Shown: in pieces, positions 24,579-33,360 of the stretch
How the letters are laid out: each line of letters begins with the position of its first letter
Numbering within the stretch: the stretch's first letter is position 1
Assembly (NCBI GenBank): GCA_951812895.1
Contig: OX638333.1
Span: 2,036,366 to 2,100,365 of the forward strand
Direction: 5' to 3'
Length of the DNA: 64,000 nt
Source: an uncultured Roseovarius sp.
GTDB lineage: Bacteria > Pseudomonadota > Alphaproteobacteria > Rhodobacterales > Rhodobacteraceae
Notes under the pieces: model-generated
Told to the model about the DNA's origin: nothing
Seen by the model: the letters and a program-made list of their open reading frames with translations, nothing else
The model's database searches: none
Translations under genes and position numbers: made by a program

Positions 24579-25874
24579 ATGTCTGATAATTCCCATCTTG
24601 CCGCTTTTGTTCGCACGGAAGAGGCTCCCTCTCTGCCACCGCCCAGTTCGGCGGCTGGGCCAATCAAATGGATGCGCGATAACCTGTTTGCAACTCCGGC
24701 AAATGCCGTGCTTACCATCGTTGCGGTCCTTGTGATCTACAAGGTGTTGAGCGGTATCCTGCCCTGGATGCTGGCGGGTGTCTGGGATTCTCCAAGCCTT
24801 GCGGCTTGCCGTGAAATTCTGGACGGTAAATCGGCAGCCTGTTTTGCCGTTTTGACAGAGCGCTGGAATCAACTGATTTTCGGGTTCAAATACCCGGTAG
24901 ATCTCTACTGGCGCCCGGCGATCGTGCTGATTTTGTTCTTTGCTGCGGCGGCTCCGGTTCTGTTCTTTGACCTGCCGCGCAAATTGTTGGTGATTACCGC
25001 GCTCTTCCCCTTCATCGCCTATTGGCTGATCTGGGGCGGTTCGGTTAGTACGCCCATTCTGGCCTTTGCCGGTGTTGTGGTCGGATATTTGGTCTACAGC
25101 CGCTTTGTGGCGCAGAACTTTGCCATCGGCTTCTTCGGTGGTGTCGCGGCGGCATTGATCTTTTGGGGCATAGGCGGCGCTGTCCTCCCAGATTCCACGA
25201 TTGCCGAAGGGGCAATGCGCTCTGTGCCATCGCGTGACCTGGGCGGCTTCATGCTGAACATGATGCTTGGTGTGACCTGTGTGTCGTTGTCGGTGCCCAT
25301 CGGCATCGCACTTGCTCTCGGACGTCAGTCCAGTATGCCTCTGATCAAGTATGTCTGTGTGGTCTTCATCGAATTCGTTCGCGGGGTGCCGCTGATCACG
25401 CTGCTTTTTGTGGCGTCGGTGATGCTGGCCTACTTCTTCCCGCCGGATGCGACGGTGGACCTGTTCCTGCGAGTTGTGATCATGATCACGCTCTTCTCGG
25501 CAGCCTATATCGCCGAGGTGATCCGGGGCGGCCTCGCCGCCTTGCCCACAGGACAGTATGAGGCGGCCGATAGTCTGGGGCTCGATTATGCCCAGGCCAT
25601 GCGGCTGATCATCCTACCACAGGCGCTTAAGATCTCGATCCCCGGTATTGTGAACGTGGCCGTCGGCCTCTTCAAAGATACTACGCTGGTCTCGGTGATC
25701 TCCATGTTCGACCTCGTCGGCATGATTCGTGGCCCGATCCTTGCCTCGGCAGAGTGGAACGGCGTCTATTGGGAATTGTTCGGCTGCGCCGCACTTCTCT
25801 TCTTTGTCGTCTGCTACGGCATTTCACAATACTCGCAATGGCTCGAACGCCGTCTTGCGACAGATCATCGTTAA
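24579..25874 (+). CDS. aapM: General L-amino acid ABC transporter permease AapM
   Basis: 431-residue second permease of the Aap importer. The N-terminal roughly 200 residues hold several extra transmembrane helices, as known for AapM/BztC; the C-terminal HisM-like core has its EAA loop at GQYEAADSLGLDYAQAMRLIILPQALK. The start lies three bases after aapQ with AAGGAGCG as ribosome-binding site. The stop is 12 bp before aapP, with AAGGAG again in the gap. It pairs with AapQ in the membrane. Confidence 0.95.
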   Translation: MSDNSHLAAFVRTEEAPSLPPPSSAAGPIKWMRDNLFATPANAVLTIVAVLVIYKVLSGILPWMLAGVWDSPSLAACREILDGKSAACFAVLTERWNQLIFGFKYPVDLYWRPAIVLILFFAAAAPVLFFDLPRKLLVITALFPFIAYWLIWGGSVSTPILAFAGVVVGYLVYSRFVAQNFAIGFFGGVAAALIFWGIGGAVLPDSTIAEGAMRSVPSRDLGGFMLNMMLGVTCVSLSVPIGIALALGRQSSMPLIKYVCVVFIEFVRGVPLITLLFVASVMLAYFFPPDATVDLFLRVVIMITLFSAAYIAEVIRGGLAALPTGQYEAADSLGLDYAQAMRLIILPQALKISIPGIVNVAVGLFKDTTLVSVISMFDLVGMIRGPILASAEWNGVYWELFGCAALLFFVVCYGISQYSQWLERRLATDHR

Positions 25875-25886
25875 GGAGACAGCACA

Positions 25887-26654
25887 ATGTCTGAACAAAC
25901 TCAAATGCAGGTGTCCGACGAGATTGCGATCACCATTCAAAGCATGAACAAATGGTATGGCGCATTTCACGTGCTGCGCGATATCAACCTGACCGTCAAC
26001 CGCGGCGAACGGATCGTCATCTGCGGGCCCTCGGGTTCCGGTAAATCCACTCTGATCCGTTGCATCAACGCCCTTGAAGAGCATCAGCAAGGATCGATCG
26101 AGGTGGATGGCACTCTGCTGTCATCTGACCTCAAGAACGTCGACAAGATTCGGTCAGAGGTCGGCATGTGTTTCCAGCACTTCAACCTCTTCCCGCATCT
26201 TACGATTCTTGAAAACTGTACTCTCGCCCCGATCTGGGTGCGCAAAACGCCCCGGAAAGAGGCCGAGGAAACGGCGATGCATTTCCTCGAAAAGGTGAAG
26301 ATCCCCGAACAGGCTGATAAGTATCCCGGCCAGCTTTCGGGTGGTCAGCAGCAGCGTGTGGCGATTGCCCGCTCGCTCTGCATGCGGCCTCGGATCATGC
26401 TGTTTGACGAACCTACGTCGGCGCTTGACCCGGAGATGATCAAAGAGGTGCTCGACACTATGATCGAGTTGGCCGAAGAAGGCATGACCATGCTTTGCGT
26501 GACCCACGAAATGGGCTTTGCCCGTCAGGTAGCGAACCGCGTGATCTTTATGGATGCTGGTCAGATTGTTGAACAGAACGAACCAGAAGAGTTCTTTAAC
26601 AATCCAAAATCTGACCGGACCAAGTTGTTCCTCAGTCAGATCCTCGGTCACTGA
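25887..26654 (+). CDS. aapP: General L-amino acid ABC transporter ATP-binding protein
   Basis: 255-residue ABC ATPase energising the AapQM channel. Walker [10 protein letters not shown] is at residues 47-55, the signature [19 protein letters not shown] in mid-protein, Walker [15 protein letters not shown], and the switch His in CVTHEMGFA. The sequence belongs to the GlnQ/HisP polar amino acid group. It is the last gene of aapJQMP and is followed by a strong intrinsic terminator. Confidence 0.96.
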   Translation: MSEQTQMQVSDEIAITIQSMNKWYGAFHVLRDINLTVNRGERIVICGPSGSGKSTLIRCINALEEHQQGSIEVDGTLLSSDLKNVDKIRSEVGMCFQHFNLFPHLTILENCTLAPIWVRKTPRKEAEETAMHFLEKVKIPEQADKYPGQLSGGQQQRVAIARSLCMRPRIMLFDEPTSALDPEMIKEVLDTMIELAEEGMTMLCVTHEMGFARQVANRVIFMDAGQIVEQNEPEEFFNNPKSDRTKLFLSQILGH

Positions 26655-26675
26655 TCAAGATTTCTAAACACGAGG

Positions 26676-26707
26676 GAGCGCGGCTTTTCATGGCCGCGCT
26701 CTTTTTT
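26676..26707 (+). terminator. Rho-independent terminator of aapJQMP
   Basis: Perfect 9-bp stem GAGCGCGGC (26676-26684) / GCCGCGCTC (26693-26701) with an 8-nt loop, then TTTTTT (26702-26707), beginning 22 bp after the aapP stop. A textbook intrinsic terminator. Confidence 0.9.
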
Positions 26708-26788
26708 GCCTTGTGGCTAGACCAATTCGGGCTGAGTTGGGATCAACCTGCCGTCCTAAGCTGGTCATTCACCGATCTCGGCAAGCTG

Positions 26789-27283
26789 TCAGCCGGTGAG
26801 TTCTCTGGGGATTATGAAGTCCACCGCGCGTCCGATGCCGGGTTTTAGCTCGCTCCAGTGCGCAATCGGGAACTCCGCAACCAGTGTGGCGCAGGTGGGA
26901 TAATCAAAGAATCTCGGATGTGGCGGCGGAACCTGCAGCAGTTCCTGTGCGAACCATGCAATGCCGGGGTTATGACTCAGCATCAGGACGCAATTTGTCT
27001 TTGCACGCCTCAAATGCTGCATCATCGCTCCAGGCTCCGCATGATAAAGCCCTTCAGAAAATTGCGCGTCGCAGATAAACTGAAGCCTAGCGTAGGTCTC
27101 TCTCGTGCGCGCCGATGAAGAGCTAAGAACCTGATCAGGAACATATTTCTTGTCACGCAACCAATCGCCAATCAATTTCGCAGAGGTACGTCCGCGCCCG
27201 TTCAACGGGCGGTCATGGTCTTCCTGCAGGGGATCATCCCAGCTTGATTTCGCGTGCCGCATCAGGATCAATCGCAGGGTCAT
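26789..27283 (-). CDS. SixA-type histidine phosphatase
   Basis: 164-residue histidine phosphatase superfamily member. The RHG-type motif is LMRHAKSSWDD with the nucleophilic His at residue 10; a conserved SSSARTRETYARL carries the second Arg and LMLSHNPGI the second His. The closest known function is SixA, which removes phosphate from phosphohistidine (HPt or PTS proteins); alphaproteobacterial members of this size are mostly uncharacterised. Its start overlaps the stop of the ferredoxin-like gene by four bases, so it is last in a three-gene minus-strand unit. Confidence 0.85.
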   Translation of the reverse strand: MTLRLILMRHAKSSWDDPLQEDHDRPLNGRGRTSAKLIGDWLRDKKYVPDQVLSSSSARTRETYARLQFICDAQFSEGLYHAEPGAMMQHLRRAKTNCVLMLSHNPGIAWFAQELLQVPPPHPRFFDYPTCATLVAEFPIAHWSELKPGIGRAVDFIIPRELTG

Positions 27284-27915
27284 TTGGGGTGAAAATACTC
27301 CATGTGCAGGGCAGATTGTGCCGGGTCACGGCCAAAGGCCTGACTGACCGGACAGGCACGTCGGGCCAGGCAGCCGCCGGTCATGCAATGCCGTCCGCCC
27401 GGGGTTTCGAGGAAGCTGTGGCAATCGTCCAGTTTATAGAAATATGCATCGCTCAATGCCCCCACAGGACAGGCTGAAACACAAGGCCGATCATCACAAC
27501 TGGCGCAGGGAGAGGAGTCGGGGGAATTTGGTAAATCGATGATTTCATTAAATTTAAGTGCCCCACGATACGATACAAACATCCCCGATTCGTCGTGAAC
27601 CAGCATGCCCACAGGGCTTTGCCAGGCACGTCCGGTGGCGATGGCCCAGGTCATAAAGGGTTGATGCGGAGGCCCGCCAAAGGGGAAAAATGGAGTGGCA
27701 TCAAGGTCTTCTGCGAACCCGGTGATTATCCGTTTTGACCAACGATCTATCGGATCCCGCTGACCATCCTGCATTTCCGGTGACAGGCCAATATGTGCCC
27801 AGAACTCTGTGCCAGGGCCCAGTAAAATAAGGGTTTCCGCATTCTCATGCAGCCCGCCCATCACGCTCAGATGCTCTGCCTCTACAGCGTTACATATCTC
27901 TGAATAGCGGCTCAT
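27280..27915 (-). CDS. 4Fe-4S ferredoxin-like protein
   Basis: 211 residues. A cysteine cluster in the C-terminal third (CASCDDRPCVSACPVGAL, then C and CMTGGCLARRACPV) binds one or two iron-sulfur centres; the N-terminal 130 residues are a soluble domain without a recognised fold. It resembles uncharacterised ferredoxin-type proteins distantly related to the QueG/reductive-dehalogenase ferredoxin domain. The longer frame from 27942 overlaps the neighbour by 31 bases; MSRYSEICNAVE at 27915 gives an ATGA overlap with the sterol-desaturase stop and is preferred. It probably passes electrons to the membrane hydroxylase upstream (inference from context). Confidence 0.78.
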   Translation of the reverse strand: MSRYSEICNAVEAEHLSVMGGLHENAETLILLGPGTEFWAHIGLSPEMQDGQRDPIDRWSKRIITGFAEDLDATPFFPFGGPPHQPFMTWAIATGRAWQSPVGMLVHDESGMFVSYRGALKFNEIIDLPNSPDSSPCASCDDRPCVSACPVGALSDAYFYKLDDCHSFLETPGGRHCMTGGCLARRACPVSQAFGRDPAQSALHMEYFHPK

Positions 27916-28703
27916 TTGCGAAACGGGAGCCAAAGGCTCCACCCCAATTTGGATGGGCGATCATCCTGCCACTGCAATCCTATTGTCATGTTTTCATGGC
28001 CTTTTTCCGGTTGAGGAATATAGGTCCCGAATAAGCGGTCCCAGATTGATAAGGCGAATCCATAGTTGCTGTCATGTTCAAATCGTTTATCCGAATGATG
28101 CACCCGGTGCATGTCAGGTGTCACCAAAATCCGGCGCAAAACTGCATCCAGCGGTAGTGGCAGTTTGATGTTGGCGTGATTGAACATGGCTGTGCCATTC
28201 AGAATTATCTCAAACAAAACAATGCCATAAGCAGGTGGCCCGAGGAGATAGACTAGCCCTATCTTAAGCAACATGGAAAAGGCAATTTCAACCGGATGAA
28301 AGCGGATGGCGGTGGTGACATCAATGTCGCGATCGGCATGATGCACCCGGTGAAATCGCCACAGGATTGGGATCTTATGGGTGATCAGGTGCTGTGCCCA
28401 TATCGCAAAGTCGAAAATCAGGACAGTTGCTACCACCTTGACCCAAAAAGGAATTTCAGTCGAATTTAGTAACCCCCAGCCCTGCGTTTCAGCGTCTATA
28501 GCTGCCCCAACTGCCAGCAGGGGCAAGGCAAGCGCAAGAATGCGCAAGGTGATGGAGTCAAGGATCACAATGGCCCAATTGGTCAGCCAGCGGCCCGTCC
28601 GGGGCTGGGTTCGGTGGCGCCGGGGAATTTTGGCCTCAATTAGAGCAAAGAGGCAAAACAGGCTGACAAATACGCCTAATCTGATGAGGACCTCATGTTC
28701 CAT
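27912..28703 (-). CDS. Sterol desaturase / fatty acid hydroxylase family membrane protein
   Basis: 263-residue membrane protein of the FA_hydroxylase family. The eight-histidine di-iron signature is present: HLITHK, HRVHHADRD, a further His-containing helix (FNHANIK) and HRVHHSDKR. Three to four hydrophobic segments surround these boxes. Family members hydroxylate or desaturate lipids, sterols or carotenoids at the membrane using oxygen and an electron donor. The ferredoxin-like protein encoded directly downstream and translationally coupled could be that donor. Substrate unknown; ornithine-lipid or hopanoid hydroxylation are possibilities only. Confidence 0.85.
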   Translation of the reverse strand: MEHEVLIRLGVFVSLFCLFALIEAKIPRRHRTQPRTGRWLTNWAIVILDSITLRILALALPLLAVGAAIDAETQGWGLLNSTEIPFWVKVVATVLIFDFAIWAQHLITHKIPILWRFHRVHHADRDIDVTTAIRFHPVEIAFSMLLKIGLVYLLGPPAYGIVLFEIILNGTAMFNHANIKLPLPLDAVLRRILVTPDMHRVHHSDKRFEHDSNYGFALSIWDRLFGTYIPQPEKGHENMTIGLQWQDDRPSKLGWSLWLPFRK

Positions 28704-28823
28704 GCGCAGGACCGTAGCTCAAAATGTGTCCGGCGCAAGCGGCAGAACAATGCACACGCGGAATTGAAAGGTTAACGCCCGTAAAATCGCCAAAACAGAG
28801 GGGTGACATCCGTACACCCCCTG

Positions 28824-28840
28824 TGCACCGCCGCGGTGCA
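28824..28840. repeat. Hairpin in the argB / sterol desaturase gap
   Basis: TGCACCG (28824-28830) and CGGTGCA (28834-28840) form perfect 7-bp arms around CCG, about 50 bp past the argB stop. There is no T-run, so factor-independent termination is uncertain. The remainder of the 188-bp gap shows no gene. Confidence 0.35.
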
Positions 28841-28891
28841 GCGAAACTGTTGCATAAAATGGTTAATGTACCGTGCGCCGGTTCGGTATAG

Positions 28892-29755
28892 TTAGTCGGC
28901 TCGGATCATCGAGCCTGCGCCATGTTCGGTGTAAAGCTCCAGAAGTACCGCGTTGGGCGCGCGGCCATCGAGGATCACCACCGCCCGCACCCCGCCTTCA
29001 ATCGCGGCGAGAGCCGTTTCGGTTTTTGGGATCATGCCGCCGGCGATGATACCATCTCGGATCATCGCATGGATCTGGCTGGCCGAAAGTTCGGTGAGAA
29101 CGGTGCCTTCGGGATCCTTGACACCTTCGACGTCGGTCAAAAGCAAAAGACGATCTGCTTCGAGAGCGGACGCCACAGCGCCAGCGGCCGTGTCGCCGTT
29201 GATGTTGAAGGTTTCGCCATTGCGGCCTGCCCCAAGTGGCGCGATCACCGGAATGGTATCATCGCTGAACAAGGTTCGCAGGATAGACGGGTCGACCGCT
29301 GACGGTTCACCGACAAGCCCAAGAGCAGGATCTGCCGGATCGCAGATGATCAGATTTGCATCCTTGCCCGAAAGGCCCACAGCACGCCCGCCCTGACGAT
29401 GGATGGCTTGTACAATGCGTTTGTTGACGCGGCCGGACAGGACCATTTCAACCACTTCCATTGTGGCCTCGTCTGTCACGCGTTTGCCATTCACAAATTC
29501 AGATTTGATGGCCAGCTTCTCGAGCATCTGATTGATCATCGGGCCACCGCCGTGCACGATCACCGGATTGACGCCAACCTGCTGAAGCAGCACCACATCA
29601 CGGGCAAAATTCTGCATTGCTTCGTCGCTGCCCATGGCGTGCCCGCCCAGTTTGATCACCACGATGGCATCATCATAGCGCTGCAGATAGGGCAGGGCCT
29701 CGCTTAGCGTGCGTGCGGTGGCAATCGAGTCGCGATCCATATCTCGTTTCTTCAT
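28892..29755 (-). CDS. argB: Acetylglutamate kinase
   Basis: 287-residue N-acetyl-L-glutamate kinase, second step of arginine biosynthesis. The nucleotide site [11 protein letters not shown] and [14 protein letters not shown] are near the N-terminus; [13 protein letters not shown] and [11 protein letters not shown] mark the C-terminal ATP lobe. The ATG at 29753-29755 ([15 protein letters not shown]) follows AAGGACACG; the 39-residue open extension upstream lacks family similarity. The conserved neighbours engB, MOSC and yidC lie upstream on the same strand, separated by 188 bp holding an inverted pair of the GAGTATTTT element, so argB probably has its own promoter. Confidence 0.96.
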   Translation of the reverse strand: MKKRDMDRDSIATARTLSEALPYLQRYDDAIVVIKLGGHAMGSDEAMQNFARDVVLLQQVGVNPVIVHGGGPMINQMLEKLAIKSEFVNGKRVTDEATMEVVEMVLSGRVNKRIVQAIHRQGGRAVGLSGKDANLIICDPADPALGLVGEPSAVDPSILRTLFSDDTIPVIAPLGAGRNGETFNINGDTAAGAVASALEADRLLLLTDVEGVKDPEGTVLTELSASQIHAMIRDGIIAGGMIPKTETALAAIEGGVRAVVILDGRAPNAVLLELYTEHGAGSMIRAD

Positions 29756-29855
29756 CTGCGTGTCCTTACTTGGGGGACTTATCCCTGCATATGGGCGCAG
29801 CTTCAAGAGATTATGCGGCGATGCATATGGCGTAGCCAGTGGCGGGCAGGGGAAT

Positions 29856-29878
29856 GAGTATTTGCGGAACACTGAAAG
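29856..29878 (+). repeat. GAGTATTTT intergenic element, inverted pair arm 1
   Basis: Reads GAGTATTTGCGGAACACTG then AAAG. It faces the second arm at 29894-29916, 15 bp away; together they can fold into a 61-nt imperfect hairpin. It lies between argB and engB. Confidence 0.65.
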
Positions 29879-29893
29879 CGTGAAGCGTAAAAT

Positions 29894-29916
29894 CTTTCCG
29901 TGTTCTTAAAATACTC
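29894..29916 (-). repeat. GAGTATTTT intergenic element, inverted pair arm 2
   Basis: On the minus strand it reads GAGTATTTTAAGAACACGG then AAAG, matching 19 of 23 positions of the arm at 29856-29878. It begins 27 bp beyond the engB stop codon on engB's strand, so the pair could act as a transcript-end hairpin for the yidC-MOSC-engB unit. Confidence 0.65.
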
Positions 29917-29943
29917 AGGCACATGTTCTGGCCTGCTGTGGCT

Positions 29944-30594
29944 TCATTCCAGTGTGGCGATGGTGGCGCGCAAAGTGGGGATGCCGTACCCTTTTTCGCT
30001 TGAGGTCAGGATGAGTTCCGGAAAGGCGGCGGGGTGCGCGGCGAGTTTGCTGCGGACCTGGGCGAGCACCTTTTCGCGGTCATTCTCTTTGACCTTGTCT
30101 GCCTTGGTAAGCACACACTGAAAAGTTACGGCGGAACTATCGAGGAGGGTCATGATCTCTTCGTCAACTGCTTTGATCCCATGGCGGGCATCGACCAAAA
30201 CAAAGGCACGGCGCAAGGTTGCGCGGCCTGAGAGGTAGGATTTCAACAGGGCCTGCCATTTGGCCACGACCGCAATAGGCGCATTGGCAAAGCCATATCC
30301 GGGCAGATCGACGAGATACCGGTCTTCGCCCAGAGAGAAGTAGTTGATTTCCTGTGTGCGACCGGGTGTGTTCGAGGCCCGGGCCAGCGCCTTGCGCCCG
30401 GTGAGCGCGTTGATCAGAGTGCTTTTGCCAACGTTTGAACGCCCGGCGAAACAAACCTCTGCCCGGTCGGCTGGTGGCAGGCCGGACATGGCGACCACGC
30501 CTTTGAGGAAATCCACCTGTCCGGCAAAAAGCTTGCGGCCCTGTTCTATGGTGGCTTCGTCGGGCGTTTCCGCCAAAGGGAAAGGGAGCGCCAT
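29944..30594 (-). CDS. engB: Ribosome biogenesis GTPase EngB (YihA/YsxC)
   Basis: 216-residue essential small GTPase helping 50S subunit assembly. G1 is CFAGRSNVGKSTLIN, G3 is LVDLPGYGFANAP, G4 is VLTKADKVK, and the G2 Thr lies in SNTPGRTQEINYF. Length is normal. It starts one base after the MOSC gene stop in the yidC-MOSC-engB transcription unit; this neighbourhood is conserved in Rhodobacteraceae. Confidence 0.96.
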   Translation of the reverse strand: MALPFPLAETPDEATIEQGRKLFAGQVDFLKGVVAMSGLPPADRAEVCFAGRSNVGKSTLINALTGRKALARASNTPGRTQEINYFSLGEDRYLVDLPGYGFANAPIAVVAKWQALLKSYLSGRATLRRAFVLVDARHGIKAVDEEIMTLLDSSAVTFQCVLTKADKVKENDREKVLAQVRSKLAAHPAAFPELILTSSEKGYGIPTLRATIATLE

Positions 30595-30595
30595 G

Positions 30596-31339
30596 TCAGA
30601 TCAGGTCCATTGCGTCGCCGACGGAGACAGTGCCAGAGCCTGTGACTTCGGCGTAGACGCCAAAATTCTGGTGGCCAAACCGGGCGTTGAGCGTGCCAAG
30701 CGTGTCGGCATCGCGCTGGCCCGTTTCAGGGTTTGCAGTGGTGGCAAGGCAACGCACGATCGGTTCGCGAATGGACAGTGTGGCGGTGCCGATGCGGAGG
30801 GTCTTGCCGATCCAGTCGAATTCCTGCCATGCCGGGATGCCGTCGAAATGGATATTGCAGCGCCAGCGCAGGACTGAGATGTCCTGACCCATCAGATTGG
30901 CCATCTCGGCATTTGACGCCAGGTTGATCAGGCTGATGGAGGGGAAATCCGTGTCGGTCATGCCCCGTCCGGGGACCCGCAGGATGCGGGCGGACTGGGC
31001 ACGTTCGGGTGGCATAAGGGGACGCACCCAGTCGAGGAACGTTTCAGTATCGCGATCCGGGTCAAAGGTCAGATCGGGGCGATCCGGGTGGGACAGGGTG
31101 ACGGTGCCGTTGTCGACATCACTGCGGGCATCGATGGCCATGAGTGCGGGCACTTTGGAGCCACGTGAAAATGACGCGCAGGGAACCCATTCCGACCCGT
31201 CCGCGCGGGCGGCTTCGTGTGCAACCGCCCAGCGGCGATCCCACGGCATGGTCTGGCCCTCGGTCAGGGATACGCTGTCAAGCGCTTCGCGGCCGTGCCC
31301 CTTGATCGGGTGGCGCCAGAGGGCGCTCACCTGTGCCAT
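30596..31339 (-). CDS. MOSC-domain protein
   Basis: 247-residue MOSC protein with the N-terminal beta-barrel (VSALWRHPIKGHGREALDSVSLTEGQTMPWDRRWAV) followed by the MOSC core (SLINLASNAEMANLMGQ, FRIG-like KTLRIGTATLSIREPIVRCLATTANPETGQRD). The Cys in VRCLATT is the conserved MOSC cysteine used by molybdenum-cofactor sulfurases and YcbX-type reductases to carry sulfur or ligate molybdenum. The specific role is not known. Its ATG overlaps the yidC stop (TAATG) and its stop abuts engB, so it is tied to essential membrane-biogenesis genes without an obvious functional link. Confidence 0.87.
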   Translation of the reverse strand: MAQVSALWRHPIKGHGREALDSVSLTEGQTMPWDRRWAVAHEAARADGSEWVPCASFSRGSKVPALMAIDARSDVDNGTVTLSHPDRPDLTFDPDRDTETFLDWVRPLMPPERAQSARILRVPGRGMTDTDFPSISLINLASNAEMANLMGQDISVLRWRCNIHFDGIPAWQEFDWIGKTLRIGTATLSIREPIVRCLATTANPETGQRDADTLGTLNARFGHQNFGVYAEVTGSGTVSVGDAMDLI

Positions 31340-33147
31340 TACGAATCGTCCGATTTTTGCTTGCGTTTAAAGCTTTCTCTGATGTTGCCGAAGACGTCGG
31401 GCTTGTACCCCTGGCTGCGCATGATGAGATATTGTTGGCAGAAGGTGATGGTGTTGTTCGCGATCCAGTAGACCACCAGCCCGCTGGCGAAAGAGCCGAG
31501 CATGAACATGAAGACCCAAGGCATCCAGGCAAAGATCATTTTTTGCGTGGGGTCGGTGGGTGACGGGTTCAGCTTTTGCTGCAGCCACATCGAGATGCCC
31601 AGCAACAGTGGCAGGATGCCGATGAACAGCAGTGCCATGATTGAGCCCGGGGTCGGGCCATCCCAGGGGAAGATGCCCCAGAGGTTATAGATTGACGAGG
31701 GATCGGGGGCCGACAGGTCCGTGATCCAGCCGATCCAGGGTGCGTGGCGCAGTTCGAGGGTGACGAAGATCACCTTGTACAGCGAGAAGAAGATCGGGAT
31801 CTGCATCAGGATCGGTAAACAGCCGGAGGCCGGGTTTACCTTTTCCTTCTTGTAGAGCTCCATCATCGCCTTTTGCATTTTCTGGCGGTCGTCGCCCGCT
31901 TCTTCCTTGAGCTTTTCCATTTGCGGCTGAAGCTCTTTCATCTTCGCCATAGAGACATAGGATTTGTAAGCCAGCGGAAGCAGCAGGGCCTTGATCAGCA
32001 GGGTCAGGGCGATGATGGCCCAGCCCATATTGCCGATCACGGCGTTCAGCCAGTGCAGAACGGCAAAGATTGGTTTGGTCAGGAAGAAGAACCAGCCCCA
32101 GTCGATCGAGTCTAGGAATTTGAGAACACCGTCTTCGTTTTGGTAGGTGCGGATCGTGTCCCACTCCTTGGCGCCGGCGAAAAGGCGGGTTTCTGTTTCT
32201 GCGCTTTGTCCCGGGGCGAGGGTGATCGTGGGCTGGCGCAGGGTGGATTGATAGATGTTTCGGCCGGTGTCCTGAAAGCTGCTGAGCTTGGCGCCCGGGC
32301 CGCTTTCGGCAATGAGTGCGGTCATCCAGTAGTGATCGGTGAAGCCGGTCCATGCATCTTCGGCCACTTGCACCGTTTCATGCGCTGAAGCGGGCTGGAA
32401 GTCGTCGTAGTCGGTTTCGGTCAGTTCGCCGTCAACCATCTGAATCCCACCCTCGTGCAGGATGAAAAAGTTTTTCAGATCCTGCGGTTCGCCATGGCGG
32501 GCAAGAATGCCGTAGGCGGCGAGCGATGCGGTGCTGTTGCCGGTGTTTTCGACCGATTGCGTGACGCTGAACATAGATTTTTCATCAACGCTGACTTCGC
32601 GTCGGAAAATCAGGCCTGCGCCGTTATCCCAGATCAGATTAACCGATGTGTCAGGTGTCAGGGTGTCACCGCTTTCAACCTGCCAGATAGTATTGGCCCC
32701 GGGTACGGTTTCGGCGGTTACGCCAGTGCCGGGTGCCCAGCCGTAAAGCGCATAATAGGGCTGGTCACTGCCAACCGGAGAGAGCAGCGTGACAATCGGC
32801 GAACCCGGTTCGAGCGTTTCGCGGTAGTTGCGCAGGGCCAGCTGATCGATGCGCCCGCCTTTGAGAGAGATCGACCCTTCGAGTGTCGGGGTCTCGATGC
32901 TGATGCGGGGTGTTGTATCTGCGATCTCGGATGCTGCTTCGGATGTCGAACCAGCGCCATCCTGGGTGGCGGTGCTGGGTGCCAGGGCGACGTCGCCACC
33001 GGTTGTGCCGGTCTCAGATGTGGTGGCATCCGTGACGGATGTGTCAGTTGTCTGGGTCTCGGGTGGTGGGAAAAGGACAAACCAGATCACGATCACCAAA
33101 AGGCTGAGCACTGTTGCCAGAATTAGATTCTTGTTCTGATCGTCCAT
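31339..33147 (-). CDS. yidC: Membrane protein insertase YidC
   Basis: 602-residue inner-membrane insertase. An N-terminal transmembrane helix (residues 8-26) is followed by the large periplasmic beta domain (about 50-350) rich in Asp/Thr/Glu, then the conserved 60KD_IMP core with five helices (WGWFFFLTKPIFAVLHWLN, GWAIIALTLLIKALLLPLAYKS, KEKVNPASGCLPILMQIPIFFSLYKV). YidC inserts respiratory and other proteins with or after SecYEG. The ATG at 33145-33147 (MDDQNKNLILATV) is the family start. Its usual upstream neighbours rpmH-rnpA-yidD are not present here; the 213-bp gap upstream shows no gene. Confidence 0.97.
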   Translation of the reverse strand: MDDQNKNLILATVLSLLVIVIWFVLFPPPETQTTDTSVTDATTSETGTTGGDVALAPSTATQDGAGSTSEAASEIADTTPRISIETPTLEGSISLKGGRIDQLALRNYRETLEPGSPIVTLLSPVGSDQPYYALYGWAPGTGVTAETVPGANTIWQVESGDTLTPDTSVNLIWDNGAGLIFRREVSVDEKSMFSVTQSVENTGNSTASLAAYGILARHGEPQDLKNFFILHEGGIQMVDGELTETDYDDFQPASAHETVQVAEDAWTGFTDHYWMTALIAESGPGAKLSSFQDTGRNIYQSTLRQPTITLAPGQSAETETRLFAGAKEWDTIRTYQNEDGVLKFLDSIDWGWFFFLTKPIFAVLHWLNAVIGNMGWAIIALTLLIKALLLPLAYKSYVSMAKMKELQPQMEKLKEEAGDDRQKMQKAMMELYKKEKVNPASGCLPILMQIPIFFSLYKVIFVTLELRHAPWIGWITDLSAPDPSSIYNLWGIFPWDGPTPGSIMALLFIGILPLLLGISMWLQQKLNPSPTDPTQKMIFAWMPWVFMFMLGSFASGLVVYWIANNTITFCQQYLIMRSQGYKPDVFGNIRESFKRKQKSDDS

Positions 33148-33360
33148 CGTCGACGGCCACCCGTACTGTTGCAAGCTTTGGGGGGTTCAACAGAGTGACG
33201 GGGCAAAGGTCAAGGGGTTTGGTGGATTTAAAACGTTTCCGGGATATCCAGACGACAATTTGCGACGTTGTGTCCGTATTCCGACGAGGATATCGGATGT
33301 TGGTTAACTGAAAATCGTCAAATGCGCCTCGCGGGGACATGCCTGTTTTTGCGCAGCGAC

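Noticed and set aside
27285-27297. GAGTATTTTCA-like sequence resembling the intergenic element
   Set aside because: It encodes the C-terminal EYFHP of the ferredoxin-like protein and does not continue into the GAACAA part, so the match is coincidental.
33148-33360. rnpA/yidD or rpmH upstream of yidC
   Set aside because: The gap has no open frame resembling these proteins; the neighbour is an EAL protein on the same strand.
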